From assembly GCF_004217215.1 (NCBI RefSeq), contig NZ_SHKP01000006.1:310001-374000 (forward strand): a stretch of 64,000 nucleotides of DNA. Direction: 5' to 3'. Below are positions 1 through 7,624 of the stretch, one piece after another. This stretch comes from Rivibacter subsaxonicus. GTDB taxonomy: Bacteria > Pseudomonadota > Gammaproteobacteria > Burkholderiales > Burkholderiaceae_C. Below the pieces are notes generated by a model. It did no database searches. It was not told the DNA's origin and was given only the letters and a program-made list of their open reading frames with translations. Every line of letters begins with the position of its first letter. Position 1 is the stretch's first letter. The position numbers and the translations under genes are program-made.

Positions 1-132
1 GACCGCGATCGAACTCTGGGTGCGTGCCTGGATGTGGCGGCTGCCGTCGCGCGCGCCACGGCATAGCGGGCAGCCGCAGTTCCACTGCGGCACACCACCG
101 CCGGCACCGGAGCCGAGCACGAGCAGCTTCAT
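1..132 (-). CDS. pqqB: PqqB, N-terminal 44 residues (runs off left edge)
   Basis: Only the first 44 codons lie in the window. They read [20 protein letters not shown], then CPLC and, further on, RTQSSIAV at residues 37-44. The glycine-rich turn followed by PQWNC, the cysteine pair and the RTQSSIAV strand are hallmarks of PqqB, a metallo-beta-lactamase-fold protein of pyrroloquinoline quinone biosynthesis that acts on the tyrosine of the PqqA-derived intermediate. The ATG at 132 is the only sensible start; no strong purine-rich ribosome site precedes it. It lies 241 bases downstream of pqqA on the same strand, the usual pqqAB order. pqqC, D and E would be expected beyond the left edge. Confidence 0.93.
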   Translation of the reverse strand, partial: MKLLVLGSGAGGGVPQWNCGCPLCRGARDGSRHIQARTQSSIAV

Positions 133-181
133 GGGAGGGGGGAATGTTGATCGGCCGCCGGGGCGGACAACCGAGCGAGAA

Positions 182-240
182 CCGCGGTGCGGCCCTCGGG
201 GCGATGCGGAGACCTCGAAGCGAGGCGCACCGCACCGCGG
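182..240. promoter_or_regulatory. Stem-loop between pqqA and pqqB
   Basis: A perfect 11-base inverted repeat, CCGCGGTGCGG at 182-192 and CCGCACCGCGG at 230-240, encloses a second small hairpin (CCTCG/CGAGG at 213-225). It lies in the 241-base gap downstream of pqqA and upstream of pqqB. In other PQQ producers pqqA transcript is more abundant than the downstream genes, so an RNA structure that stops or protects the short transcript is plausible here. No T-run follows, so it is not a canonical intrinsic terminator. The structure is seen; the function is inferred. Confidence 0.5.
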
Positions 241-373
241 GGTCGTTTCCCTGACAGCCAGCTACGCTTCATGCCACCTCCATCACCCGGGAACGGGACA
301 CCGGCCCTGCAGCCGGCGAGCGATGGTGACAGCTTCGAAGCGCTTGTGCCTGGGGATCCGACCTGATGCGCAT

Positions 374-448
374 TCACCGCGACGAGATGTACATCGTGAT
401 CTCGAAGCCGAAGCGCAGGTCCTGGAAAGCAGGTTTCGTCCACTTCAT
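374..448 (-). CDS. pqqA: PqqA, 24-residue PQQ precursor peptide
   Basis: A 24-codon gene, far below normal gene-calling length. The peptide starts [11 protein letters not shown] and continues [13 protein letters not shown]. The FGFEITMY core holds the conserved glutamate and tyrosine (E-x-x-x-Y) that PqqE crosslinks and from which the PQQ ring system is built; the W-x-x-P start and basic end also fit the family. An AAGGA ribosome site sits seven bases before the ATG. The first recognisable pqqB codon follows 241 bases downstream on the same strand. Ribosomally made and modified, it is consumed in PQQ synthesis. The match is residue-for-residue typical, so the call is firm despite the size. 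Confidence 0.96.
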   Translation of the reverse strand: MKWTKPAFQDLRFGFEITMYISSR

Positions 449-475
449 ACCGATTTCCTTCTGATGGATGTCGCA

Positions 476-489
476 ACATGAGCTCATGT
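476..489. promoter_or_regulatory. 14-bp perfect palindrome upstream of pqqA
   Basis: ACATGAGCTCATGT is perfectly self-complementary and lies 27 bases upstream of the pqqA start, within the 89-base gap between pqqA and the divergent hydrolase gene at 538. The position suits an operator or dimer-binding site controlling pqqA. No adjacent regulator gene identifies the binder. Confidence 0.4.
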
Positions 490-537
490 GCCCGGTCGAT
501 GCGATAACGGTCCGGACCCTTCAAATTTGCAAGACGC

Positions 538-1575
538 ATGCCGCTTTCGCCATCTCCTGATCCCGACGCTATCGACGAGATAGCCGGTGGCCGCCGCCGG
601 CTCACGGTCGGCGACGGCCACCGCCTGTGGTGGACCGAGCGCGGCGATCCGGCCGCGCCCGCCCTGCTGGTGCTCCACGGCGGCCCCGGCGGCCGCACGC
701 GCGAGCCCACGCTGGCCTGGTGGCAGGGCCTGCCGCTGCGCGTGCTCGCCTTCGACCAACGCGGCTGTGGCCGCAGCCAGCCGAGTGGTTCGCTACAGCA
801 CAACACGCTGGCGGCGCTGGTCGAGGACATCGAGGCCTTGCGGGTCGAACTTGGTGTCGGGCGCTGGGCGCTGGCCGGCGGTTCCTGGGGCGCGCGGCTG
901 GCGCTGGCCTACGCGGCGCAGCACCCGCAGCGCGTCAACGGCCTGTTCCTGCGCAGCCCCTTTCTGGGCTCGCGGGCCGAGACCGCCCGCTACATCGAGC
1001 CCTGGTTCGACTGGCTGGGGATGCGTGGCCGGGCCTGGGTGGGCGAGGCGGCGGCGCAGTCGCTGAGCAGGCTGTACCAGGCCGCGCCGGCTTCGTTCGA
1101 CGCTGACACAGGGTTCACCCGCGGCGGCGATCCGGCCCAGACCTTGCCGGAGTGGCTCGACGACACGCGCCTGGCCCGCGCCTGGGCCGAGTTCGATGAC
1201 GGGCAGTCCTTGCCGGGCGGCGTGCGTCGTGCGGGGAAGCTCTTCACCGAGCCGACCTCGGCGACCGGCCGCGACGATGGCCTCGCGTCCTGGCGCGTCC
1301 ATGCCTGGCACGCGCTGGCGCACTGGGGCTGCGCCGACCCGGGGGCAGGTGCCTGGCCCGAGGCTGAGCAACTGTCGCGGGCCTGGAGCGGGCCGGTGTC
1401 GATCGTTGCCGGCGCCGAGGACGCCTGCTGTGATCCGGCCCTGGCGCGGCGGCTGGCAACGCTATGGCCGCAGGCCTTGCTGCAGATCGTGCCCGGCGCC
1501 GGCCACCGGCTCGACGACCCGCTGCTGGCAGCGGCGCTGGCAGCCGCGGCGCGAGCCTTCGGCGCGCCGCCATAA
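538..1575 (+). CDS. Alpha/beta hydrolase, proline iminopeptidase-like (S33)
   Basis: 345 residues, slightly longer than typical proline iminopeptidases (about 310-320). Visible signatures are HGGPGG at residues 47-52 (oxyanion region of the S33 family), DQRGCGRS near 73-80, and the nucleophile elbow GGSWG at 114-118 with Ser116. A catalytic Asp candidate sits in the AGAEDACCDP region and the His in PGAGHRL near the C-terminus. The enzyme would remove N-terminal proline from peptides in the cytoplasm, though S33 members also include other peptidases and esterases. The ATG at 538 directly precedes the first homologous segment. It ends 34 bases before coaBC. Confidence 0.8.
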   Translation: MPLSPSPDPDAIDEIAGGRRRLTVGDGHRLWWTERGDPAAPALLVLHGGPGGRTREPTLAWWQGLPLRVLAFDQRGCGRSQPSGSLQHNTLAALVEDIEALRVELGVGRWALAGGSWGARLALAYAAQHPQRVNGLFLRSPFLGSRAETARYIEPWFDWLGMRGRAWVGEAAAQSLSRLYQAAPASFDADTGFTRGGDPAQTLPEWLDDTRLARAWAEFDDGQSLPGGVRRAGKLFTEPTSATGRDDGLASWRVHAWHALAHWGCADPGAGAWPEAEQLSRAWSGPVSIVAGAEDACCDPALARRLATLWPQALLQIVPGAGHRLDDPLLAAALAAAARAFGAPP

Positions 1576-1609
1576 TCGCGGCGCCCTGCCAGCCTCGCAT
1601 CACACCCGC

Positions 1610-2863
1610 ATGAGCCTCGCCCCCGTCCGCCCCGACCTTGCCGGCAAGCGCCTGGTGCTGGCGCTCTCGGGCGGCATCGCCTGCTACAAGGCGGCCGAGC
1701 TGTGCCGGCTGCTGGTGCGCTCCGGCGCCGAGCTGCGGGTCGTGATGAGCGATGGCGCGCAGCGCTTCATCACGCCGACCACGCTGCAGGCGCTGTCGGG
1801 CCGGCCGGTCGTGACCTCGCAGTGGGACGCGTCCGGCGAGGCCAACGCGATGCCGCACATCAACCTCACGCGCGGCGCCGATGCCATCGTGCTGGCGCCG
1901 GCCAGCGCCGAGATGATCGCGCGCCTGGCTCAGGGCCGCTCCGACGAGATCGTCAGCCTGACCTGCCTGGCGCGGCCGCTGGCCACGGGCCATGGCCTGG
2001 TGCCGCTGCTGGTGGCGCCGGCGATGAACCGCGAGATGTGGGCCCACCCGGCGACGCAGCGCAACGTCGCCCAGTTGCGCGCCGACGGTGCGCTGGTGCT
2101 CGGCCCCGACGCCGGCGACCAGGCCTGCGGCGAGATCGGCGACGGCCGCATGCTCGAGCCCGAGGCGCTGCTCGAGGACATCGTCGCGGCCCTGAGCCTC
2201 AAGCCGCTGGCCGGGCGCAGCGTGCTGATCACCGCCGGCCCGACCTTCGAGGCGATCGACCCGGTGCGCGGCCTGACCAACCGATCGAGCGGCAAGATGG
2301 GTTTCGCGCTGGCCCGCGCCGCGCGCGAGGCCGGCGCCACGGTGACGTTGGTCGCCGGCCCGGTGCACCTGGACACGCCGCGCGGCGTGGCACGCGTGGA
2401 CGTGCAGAGCGCGCAGCAGATGCAGGACGCGGTGCTGGCGCGTGCCGCGGCGCACGAGCTCTTCATCGCCACCGCCGCCGTCGCCGACTGGCGCCCGCTG
2501 CAACTGGCCGAACACAAGATCAAGAAGAACGGCAAGAAGCAGCCACCGGCGCTCGAGCTCACCGAGAACGCCGACATCCTCGCCGCCGTCGCCGCGCTGC
2601 CCAGGCCGCCGTTCTGCGTCGGCTTCGCGGCGGAGAGCGAGAACCTCGCGGCGCACGCGCGTGAAAAACTCGTGCGCAAGAAGCTGCCGCTGGTGGTCGG
2701 CAACCTCGGCCCGGCCACCTTCGGCCGCGACGACAACGCCCTGCTACTGGTCGACGCCGACGGCGAACAATCGCTGCCCGCCGACGGCAGCCAGGCCGAC
2801 AAGCTCACGCTGGCGCGTGCGCTGGTGGCCGAGATCGCGCGTCGGCTGGCGGTGGCGCGCTGA
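1610..2863 (+). CDS. coaBC: Bifunctional phosphopantothenoylcysteine decarboxylase / phosphopantothenate-cysteine ligase
   Basis: 417 residues, the normal length for Dfp/CoaBC. The N-terminal flavin-dependent decarboxylase half shows [15 protein letters not shown] near residue 17, the active-site AMPHINL with its His, [15 protein letters not shown] and the [10 protein letters not shown] segment with the conserved Cys. The C-terminal ligase half begins near residue 204 ([18 protein letters not shown], then SSGKMG) and has the KIKK lysine motif. It carries out two consecutive steps of coenzyme A synthesis in the cytoplasm. The ATG at 1610 is chosen because the long open frame upstream has no homology; a CATAAT -10-like box lies at 1571. 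dut follows 26 bases later, the classic dfp-dut pair. Confidence 0.96.
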   Translation: MSLAPVRPDLAGKRLVLALSGGIACYKAAELCRLLVRSGAELRVVMSDGAQRFITPTTLQALSGRPVVTSQWDASGEANAMPHINLTRGADAIVLAPASAEMIARLAQGRSDEIVSLTCLARPLATGHGLVPLLVAPAMNREMWAHPATQRNVAQLRADGALVLGPDAGDQACGEIGDGRMLEPEALLEDIVAALSLKPLAGRSVLITAGPTFEAIDPVRGLTNRSSGKMGFALARAAREAGATVTLVAGPVHLDTPRGVARVDVQSAQQMQDAVLARAAAHELFIATAAVADWRPLQLAEHKIKKNGKKQPPALELTENADILAAVAALPRPPFCVGFAAESENLAAHAREKLVRKKLPLVVGNLGPATFGRDDNALLLVDADGEQSLPADGSQADKLTLARALVAEIARRLAVAR

Positions 2864-2889
2864 GTTTTCTTTCCCTTCTCCAGACTCCG

Positions 2890-3342
2890 ATGACCCCGAC
2901 GATCGACGTGCGCGTGCTCGATGCACGCATGCAGGACTGCCTGCCCGCCTACGCCACCCCCGGCAGCGCCGGCCTCGACCTGCGCGCCTGCATCGACGCG
3001 CCGCTGGTGCTCGAACCCGGCGCCACGGTGCTGATCCCGACCGGCCTGTCGATCCACATCGGCGACCCCGGCCTGGCGGCGATGATCCTGCCGCGCTCGG
3101 GCCTGGGCCACAAGCACGGCATCGTGCTCGGCAACCTGGTCGGCCTGATCGACTCCGACTACCAGGGGCCGCTGATGGTGAGCTGCTGGAACCGCGGCAG
3201 CACGGCCTTCACGATCCCGCCACTGGAGCGCATCGCGCAGCTGGTGATCGTGCCGGTGGTGCAGGCGGCGTTCCGCGTGGTCGAGAGCTTCGAGGCCAGC
3301 GCGCGCGGCGAGGGCGGCTTCGGCTCGACGGGGACGCGTTGA
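2890..3342 (+). CDS. dut: dUTP diphosphatase
   Basis: 150 residues, full length for trimeric dUTPase. The five motifs are recognisable: [18 protein letters not shown] (motif 2), [11 protein letters not shown] (motif 3, with the catalytic Asp), [11 protein letters not shown] (motif 4) and the C-terminal [10 protein letters not shown] arm (motif 5). It hydrolyses dUTP to dUMP and pyrophosphate, keeping uracil out of DNA and supplying dUMP. It is probably cotranscribed with coaBC. Its stop codon is directly abutted by the stop of the convergent LysE gene. Confidence 0.96.
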   Translation: MTPTIDVRVLDARMQDCLPAYATPGSAGLDLRACIDAPLVLEPGATVLIPTGLSIHIGDPGLAAMILPRSGLGHKHGIVLGNLVGLIDSDYQGPLMVSCWNRGSTAFTIPPLERIAQLVIVPVVQAAFRVVESFEASARGEGGFGSTGTR

Positions 3343-3969
3343 TCAGCGCGGCTGGAACAGCAGCCGCAGCCCGAGCAGGATCATCACCGCGCCACTGGTG
3401 CGGAACACGGCGCGCAGTGCGCGGTCGCTGCGGCGCAGGCGCTCGCTGAGCACGCCGGCCGCGAGTCCCGCGGCGGCCTGCACAGCGATGCCGATCACGG
3501 CAAAGGCCAGGCCGAGCGCCAGTGCGTCGGCGGTCGGCGTGCTGCTTGTGCGCGGTACGAACTGCGGCAGGAAGGCGAGGAAGAACAGCGCCAGCTTCGG
3601 GTTCAGCAGCGCCGACAGCGAGCCCTGCAGGAACAGCGTCGCGGCGCCCGCGCGGTCGCCGGCGGCCTGCACGTCGAAGCGCGGGTCGGCGCGCCAGAGC
3701 TGGATGCCGATCCACAGCAGGTAGAGCGCGCCGGCGATCTTGAGCACCATGAACGCGGTCTCGGAGGTGCGCAACAGCACGCTGACGCCGAAGGCCGCGA
3801 GCAGGATGTGGGCGGCCAGCCCGAGCGTGAGCCCGGCCGCCGAGACCAGCCCGGCGCGCGGCCCCTGCGCCAGCGCGCGCGAGACCACGTAGATCATGTC
3901 CGGTCCGGGCGTCAGCGCCAGCGCGAGCGAGGCGCCGAGGAACAGCGCCCATTGGATGTCGGGCGACAT
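3343..3969 (-). CDS. LysE/RhtB-family amino-acid exporter
   Basis: 208 residues with about six hydrophobic segments. The N-terminal ALTPGPDMIYV motif is the LysE/RhtB signature, followed by AAGLTLGLAAH and LNPKLALFFLAFLPQF, both characteristic of the family. These inner-membrane proteins export amino acids or related compounds by proton-coupled transport; the substrate cannot be read from sequence. The ATG at 3969 overlaps the TGA of the upstream isomerase gene by one base, so the two are translationally coupled on the minus strand. Confidence 0.9.
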   Translation of the reverse strand: MSPDIQWALFLGASLALALTPGPDMIYVVSRALAQGPRAGLVSAAGLTLGLAAHILLAAFGVSVLLRTSETAFMVLKIAGALYLLWIGIQLWRADPRFDVQAAGDRAGAATLFLQGSLSALLNPKLALFFLAFLPQFVPRTSSTPTADALALGLAFAVIGIAVQAAAGLAAGVLSERLRRSDRALRAVFRTSGAVMILLGLRLLFQPR

Positions 3970-4490
3970 CAGTGCAACTGCTGCGATCCGGGTGCGGTGG
4001 CCAGCACCGTCAGTGCCGGCGAGCCGACGCTGCCCTGCTCGATCTCTTCGTCGGTCGCCTCGCGCACGTCGCGCACCTTGAGCGCGAGCACCAGCGCGAC
4101 GCCGGCCAGCGGGTGGTTGCCGTCGAGCACCACGTGGCTGTCGTAGATCTCGGTGATCGAGTAGACCGCATCGCGCGGCATGTCGGGCGTGGTGGCACCC
4201 TCGGGCAGGCCGTCGAACTGCATGCCGGCCTCGATGTGCTCGGGAAACAGCGAGCGGTCCTCGAAGCAGACCAGTGCAGAGTCGTAGTCGCCGAAGGCAT
4301 GCTCGGGTTCGAGGTGCAGAGTGGCCTCGAAGCCGACGTCCTGGCCGATCAGGGCCTCCTCGACCTTGTCGAGCAGGTCCTCGCCGCCGACGAAGAACTC
4401 CATCGGCTCCTTGAGCTCGTCGATCAACTGGGCTTGGGTGTCTTCGAGCCGCCAGGTGAGGCTCACGACGCAGGGGTTCGCAATCAGCAT
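3969..4490 (-). CDS. SlyD-like FKBP-type peptidyl-prolyl cis-trans isomerase
   Basis: 173 residues. The FKBP core begins VVSLTWRLED, continues MEFFVGGEDLLDKVEEAL and EPEHAFGDYD, contains the insert-in-flap domain typical of SlyD, and ends LDGNHPLAG..L.L.LKVRDVREAT. It should speed prolyl isomerisation and act as a holdase chaperone in the cytoplasm. The His/Cys-rich metal-binding tail of E. coli SlyD is absent; the C-terminus is only a short neutral stretch ending SQQLH, so a nickel role is unlikely. The ATG at 4490 is six bases from a TATCAT -10-like box, suggesting a leaderless message. It is divergent from roxA with only 33 bases between starts. Confidence 0.9.
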   Translation of the reverse strand: MLIANPCVVSLTWRLEDTQAQLIDELKEPMEFFVGGEDLLDKVEEALIGQDVGFEATLHLEPEHAFGDYDSALVCFEDRSLFPEHIEAGMQFDGLPEGATTPDMPRDAVYSITEIYDSHVVLDGNHPLAGVALVLALKVRDVREATDEEIEQGSVGSPALTVLATAPGSQQLH

Positions 4491-4523
4491 CCGGAAATGA
4501 TAGCGGCCGGCACAATCACGCCC
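4491..4523. promoter_or_regulatory. Divergent slyD-like/roxA promoter region (33 bp)
   Basis: Only 33 bases separate the two divergent ATGs. The plus strand has CACAAT at 4511-4516, seven bases before the roxA ATG; the minus strand has TATCAT at 4502-4497, six bases before the isomerase ATG. Neither start has a Shine-Dalgarno sequence. Both messages would start at or within a base or two of the start codon. The -35 elements must lie within the opposite gene or be absent. Confidence 0.5.
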
Positions 4524-5741
4524 ATGCCGCAGCCCGAACTCGATACCGTCACCCCGCTGCTCGCGGGCCTGAGCCCGCGCAGCTTCATGCGCCGGCACTG
4601 GCACAAGCGGCCGCTGCTGATCCGCGGCGCGGTCGACGTCGCGCGGCCCTTCGTCGATCGCGCCGCGCTGTTCGCGCTGGCCGCGCGCGAGGACGTGGAG
4701 TCGCGCCTGGTCGAGCAGCGCAAGTCGGGCTGGCAGCTGCGCCACGGTCCCTTCGAGCGCGGCGCGCTGCCGCCGGTCGCGCGCGCCGGCTGGTCGCTGC
4801 TGGTGCAGGGCGTCGACCAGCAACTGGACGCGGCGCACGAGCTGCTGGCGCGCTTTCGCTTCGTGCCCGACGCGCGCCTCGACGACCTGATGGTCTCTTG
4901 GGCCAGCGACGGTGGCGGCGTCGGCCCGCACTTCGATTCCTACGACGTGTTCCTGCTGCAGTTGCAGGGACGGCGGCGCTGGCGCATCGGGCGCCTGGCC
5001 GACCCCGAGCTGCTGCCCGAGTTGCCGCTCAAGATCCTCGCCAACTTCGAGGCTGAGGAAGAGTTCCTGCTCGAGGCGGGCGACATGCTCTACCTGCCGC
5101 CGCGCTGGGCCCACGACGGCGTGGCCGAGGGCGAGTGCCTGACGGCCTCGATCGGCTTTCGCGCCCCGACCCGCGACGAACTGGCGCGCGCCCTGATCGA
5201 GCGCATGCTCGACGACGAGGAAGACGACGAGACGCCCGATGCCTCGCCGCGCTTTCGCGATCCGAGCCAGGTCGCCACGTCGAGCCCGGCCGACATTCCG
5301 GCGCGCCTGCAGATCTTCGCCGCCGAGGCGGTGGCGCGGCGACTGCGCGACGCCGACGCGATCGCGATCGCCCTCGGCGAGTGGCTGACAGAGCCCAAGC
5401 CGAACGTCTGGTTCGAGGCCGGTGCGCCCATCGCTGCCGGCGTGGCGCTGGCACTCGACCGGCGCACGCGGATGCTGTATGACTCGCGCCATGTGTTCAT
5501 CAACGGCGAGTCATGGCGCGCGGCGGGCGCCGATGCGCGCCTGCTGCGTGCGCTGGCCGACACCCGGCGGCTCGAGCCGCGGGCACTGGCGCGCGCCAGT
5601 GTCGGTGCGCGCGAACTGCTGGCACGCTGGTGCAAGGACGGCTGGTTGCGCCTGGCCGAAGCGATGATGGGAGAGGCGAGAGATGAGTCCGAGCGATCTG
5701 CAAGCTCCGTCCGGAACCGACGAAACGCGCGCCGAGCCTGA
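4524..5741 (+). CDS. roxA: Ribosomal oxygenase RoxA-like (JmjC/cupin, 50S L16 arginine hydroxylase)
   Basis: 405 residues, close to E. coli YcfD/RoxA. The N-terminal FMRRHWHKRPLLIRGA opening is typical. The iron-binding facial triad is visible as VGPHFDSYDVF (His and Asp) and the later PRWAHDGV (second His), within a double-stranded beta-helix containing GRRRWRIG and AGDMLYLPP. The C-terminal dimerisation and winged-helix-like part has FINGESW. It is a 2-oxoglutarate- and Fe(II)-dependent oxygenase that hydroxylates an arginine of ribosomal protein L16. The ATG at 4524 follows a -10-like CACAAT by seven bases. The 3' end overlaps the next gene by 59 bases. Confidence 0.92.
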   Translation: MPQPELDTVTPLLAGLSPRSFMRRHWHKRPLLIRGAVDVARPFVDRAALFALAAREDVESRLVEQRKSGWQLRHGPFERGALPPVARAGWSLLVQGVDQQLDAAHELLARFRFVPDARLDDLMVSWASDGGGVGPHFDSYDVFLLQLQGRRRWRIGRLADPELLPELPLKILANFEAEEEFLLEAGDMLYLPPRWAHDGVAEGECLTASIGFRAPTRDELARALIERMLDDEEDDETPDASPRFRDPSQVATSSPADIPARLQIFAAEAVARRLRDADAIAIALGEWLTEPKPNVWFEAGAPIAAGVALALDRRTRMLYDSRHVFINGESWRAAGADARLLRALADTRRLEPRALARASVGARELLARWCKDGWLRLAEAMMGEARDESERSASSVRNRRNARRA

Positions 5742-6309
5742 GCTCGGGCCGCTGGCTTGGGAGCCGGGTGACGGCGCCGATCTCGGCCCGCTGCTGCGCA
5801 CCGCCGAGCCGGCTGCGCCGCAGGCACTTGAGGACACCGAACTGATCGACTCGCGCGTCGACTTCCACGCCGCAATCCGTGCGGCCTTGCAGGAGGCGAG
5901 CGACGCCGGCGCGAGCGAGCTGTGGCTGTGCGATCCAGACTTCAGCGGCTGGCCGCTCGGCGAGCGCAGCATCGTCGAACTGCTGGCAGGGTGGATCGAC
6001 TCGCGGCGTCGCCTGACCCTGGTGGCGGCGCACTACGACTGGCTCGCGCTGAACGCGCCGCGTTTCATCGCCTGGCGTCGCCAGTGGTCGCACGTGGTGG
6101 ATTGCCTGATCGCCCATGTCGACGATGCTCCGCGCCTGCCAAGCCTGCTGCTGTGGCCGGACCACCTGCAGTTGCGCCTTTCGGATGCCGAGCGCATGCG
6201 CGGGCGCAGCAGTCGCTCGGCCACGGACCTGACGGCGAGTGCCGAGTTGATCGACGCGGCGGTGCAACGTGCCGAGGGCAACTTTGCCGCCACTACCCTC
6301 GGCCTGTGA
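5683..6309 (+). CDS. Conserved-looking hypothetical protein
   Basis: 208 residues, no family I can name with confidence. The start at 5683 has a purine-rich GGAGAGGCGAGAG run just upstream, inside the 3' end of roxA (59-base overlap), which implies translational coupling. The first 60 residues are acidic and proline-rich, probably disordered; the rest looks like a compact alpha/beta domain with FHAAIRAALQEA, ELWLCDPDFSGWPLGE, and WIDSRRRLTLVAAHYD near residues 110-125. There is no signal peptide or membrane segment. The position behind roxA suggests a cytoplasmic accessory role, but no function is claimed. Confidence 0.75.
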   Translation: MSPSDLQAPSGTDETRAEPELGPLAWEPGDGADLGPLLRTAEPAAPQALEDTELIDSRVDFHAAIRAALQEASDAGASELWLCDPDFSGWPLGERSIVELLAGWIDSRRRLTLVAAHYDWLALNAPRFIAWRRQWSHVVDCLIAHVDDAPRLPSLLLWPDHLQLRLSDAERMRGRSSRSATDLTASAELIDAAVQRAEGNFAATTLGL

Positions 6310-6330
6310 AGTAAAGCAACGGAATCGGGC

Positions 6331-6336
6331 TACAAT
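6331..6336 (+). promoter_or_regulatory. Candidate -10 box for the lipoprotein gene
   Basis: TACAAT lies in the 152-base gap before the lipoprotein gene, about 125 bases upstream of its start. No convincing -35 hexamer is seen. The remaining leader contains a weak AATGC/GCATT inverted repeat. Confidence 0.35.
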
Positions 6337-6461
6337 TTGAGGCTAGGCATGGCAATGCTTTTCAGGCATTCCTCGTCTTGCCCTGTTCCGGCGATCCTCT
6401 CGCCAGCGGGTGCTCCAATTCCGGAAATCGTTCGTCTCCCTTCTTCGTTGAGGATCTATTC

Positions 6462-6713
6462 ATGAACAAGTCGCTCCTGCTGGCCCTGATCGCCGCTGCC
6501 GCCCTTGCCGCTTGCGGCAAGAAGCCTGAAGAGGCCGCTGCCACCGCCGCCGGTGCTGCTGCTACCGCCGCCTCGGCCGTCGCCGAAACCGCTTCGGGTG
6601 CCGCCAGCGCCGTGTCGAGCGCTTCTGACGCCGCTGCCAACGCTGCTGCTGGTGCCGCTGCCGGTGCCGCCAGCGCTGTCGACGCCGCCGCCTCGGCCGC
6701 TGCCACGAAGTAA
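6462..6713 (+). CDS. Small alanine-rich lipoprotein
   Basis: 83 residues. MNKSLLLALIAAAALAACGKK is a clean lipoprotein signal with lipobox LAAC and the lipidated Cys at residue 18; the Gly after it does not suggest inner-membrane retention. The mature part is almost entirely Ala, Ser, Thr and Val with a few acidic residues, in heptad-like spacing, so it could form a long amphipathic helix. GAGGA stands eight bases before the ATG. It is monocistronic, with its own promoter region and a strong hairpin after it. Similar short alanine-rich lipoproteins are common in Burkholderiales; none is functionally assigned to my knowledge. Confidence 0.85.
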   Translation: MNKSLLLALIAAAALAACGKKPEEAAATAAGAAATAASAVAETASGAASAVSSASDAAANAAAGAAAGAASAVDAAASAAATK

Positions 6714-6746
6714 TCGTCTCCCGGCGGGCCGCAAGGCCTGCCGACG

Positions 6747-6780
6747 ATGCAAAGAGCCGCCCTCGGGCGGCTCTTTGCAT
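6747..6780. terminator. Bidirectional intrinsic terminator
   Basis: A 15-16 bp perfect stem (ATGCAAAGAGCCGCCC paired with GGGCGGCTCTTTGCAT) has a tiny loop. It lies between the convergent lipoprotein gene and the metallohydrolase gene. The A-rich left arm and T-rich right arm give a U-tract-like edge in both directions, so it can end both transcripts. Confidence 0.85.
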
Positions 6781-6805
6781 TTCTGCGTCGTCGTTGCGCT
6801 GCGGC

Positions 6806-7585
6806 TCAACGCAGACCGAGCCAGTCGAAGCCCTGCGCCGCATCCGCGACGACGATGTCGGCGGGCTCGGTGCCCAGCGCTGCGGCCAGCGCCTGTGATG
6901 CCAGTTCGGGCCGGTTGTTCTGTTCGCTCAGATGGGCCGCCACGACGTGGCGCAGACCGGGATGCGCCACATGGCGCAGGATCTCGGCGGCGCTCGCGTT
7001 GGCCAGATGGCCGAGGCGGCCGCCGATGCGCGCCTTCAGCGAGGCCGGGTAGCGCGAAGCGGCGAGCAACTGCGGATCGTGGTTGCACTCGAGCAGCAGC
7101 GCGCTGCAGTCGCGCAGTGCCTGCAGCAGGTGGTCGGTGATCGAGCCGGCGTCGGTCAGGATGCCCAGGCGAACCACGCCGTCGTCGAGGCTGAGCTGGA
7201 GCGGCTCGGCCGCATCGTGCGGCACGGTGTAGGGCCGCAGTTCGAGCGCGGCCAGCGTGATCGCTTCACCATCGCGCGCGATGTGGAGCAGGCCGGCGTC
7301 CAGCACCGGCTCACCGATCGCGCGCCAGGTGCCGCGGCTCATCCACAGCGGAACGCGATGGCGGCGCGCGAGGGCGATCGCACAGCCCACGTGGTCGCCA
7401 TGCTCGTGGGTGACGAACACGGCCTCCAGCGCGTCGACCGCGAGGCCGCAACGGGCCAGCCGGCCCTCGAGTTCGCGCAGCGTGAAGCCGCAGTCGACCA
7501 GCACGCGGCTGGTGGCGGCGCCGTCATGCGCCTCGACCAGCGTCGCGTTGCCGCTGCTGCCGCTGCCGAGGCTGCGAAAGCGCAT
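6806..7585 (-). CDS. MBL-fold metallohydrolase (YycJ/WalJ-like)
   Basis: 259 residues. Opening MRFRSLGSGSSGNATLVE is characteristic of YycJ-type beta-lactamase-fold hydrolases. The zinc motif THEHGDHVG follows near residues 60-67; downstream ligands are visible in LTDAGS, ECNHD and AAHLSEQNN. It is likely a cytoplasmic nuclease or phosphodiesterase acting on nucleic acids. It is the last gene of the run dapA-bamC-this gene, an order I recognise from other Burkholderiales. It is 39 bases downstream of bamC and probably cotranscribed. Confidence 0.9.
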   Translation of the reverse strand: MRFRSLGSGSSGNATLVEAHDGAATSRVLVDCGFTLRELEGRLARCGLAVDALEAVFVTHEHGDHVGCAIALARRHRVPLWMSRGTWRAIGEPVLDAGLLHIARDGEAITLAALELRPYTVPHDAAEPLQLSLDDGVVRLGILTDAGSITDHLLQALRDCSALLLECNHDPQLLAASRYPASLKARIGGRLGHLANASAAEILRHVAHPGLRHVVAAHLSEQNNRPELASQALAAALGTEPADIVVADAAQGFDWLGLR

Positions 7586-7624
7586 GGTCTGACCCGGTGG
7601 CCCAGGCAGCGCGAGCGCCGGCGG

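Noticed and set aside
129-830. 233-codon minus-strand frame covering pqqA and the start of the hydrolase gene
   Set aside because: It runs antisense to the hydrolase and out of frame with pqqA; no recognisable domain, high Arg/Pro content typical of GC-rich shadow frames.
1244-2656. 470-codon minus-strand frame
   Set aside because: Antisense to coaBC, whose motifs are complete; no supporting signal.
3969-4490. Nickel metallochaperone function for the SlyD-like protein
   Set aside because: The C-terminal His/Cys-rich tail needed for nickel handling is missing.
6500-6710. GCT/GCC-rich run as a simple repeat or CRISPR-like array
   Set aside because: It is the coding sequence of an alanine-rich lipoprotein; unit length and sequence are irregular and there are no spacers.
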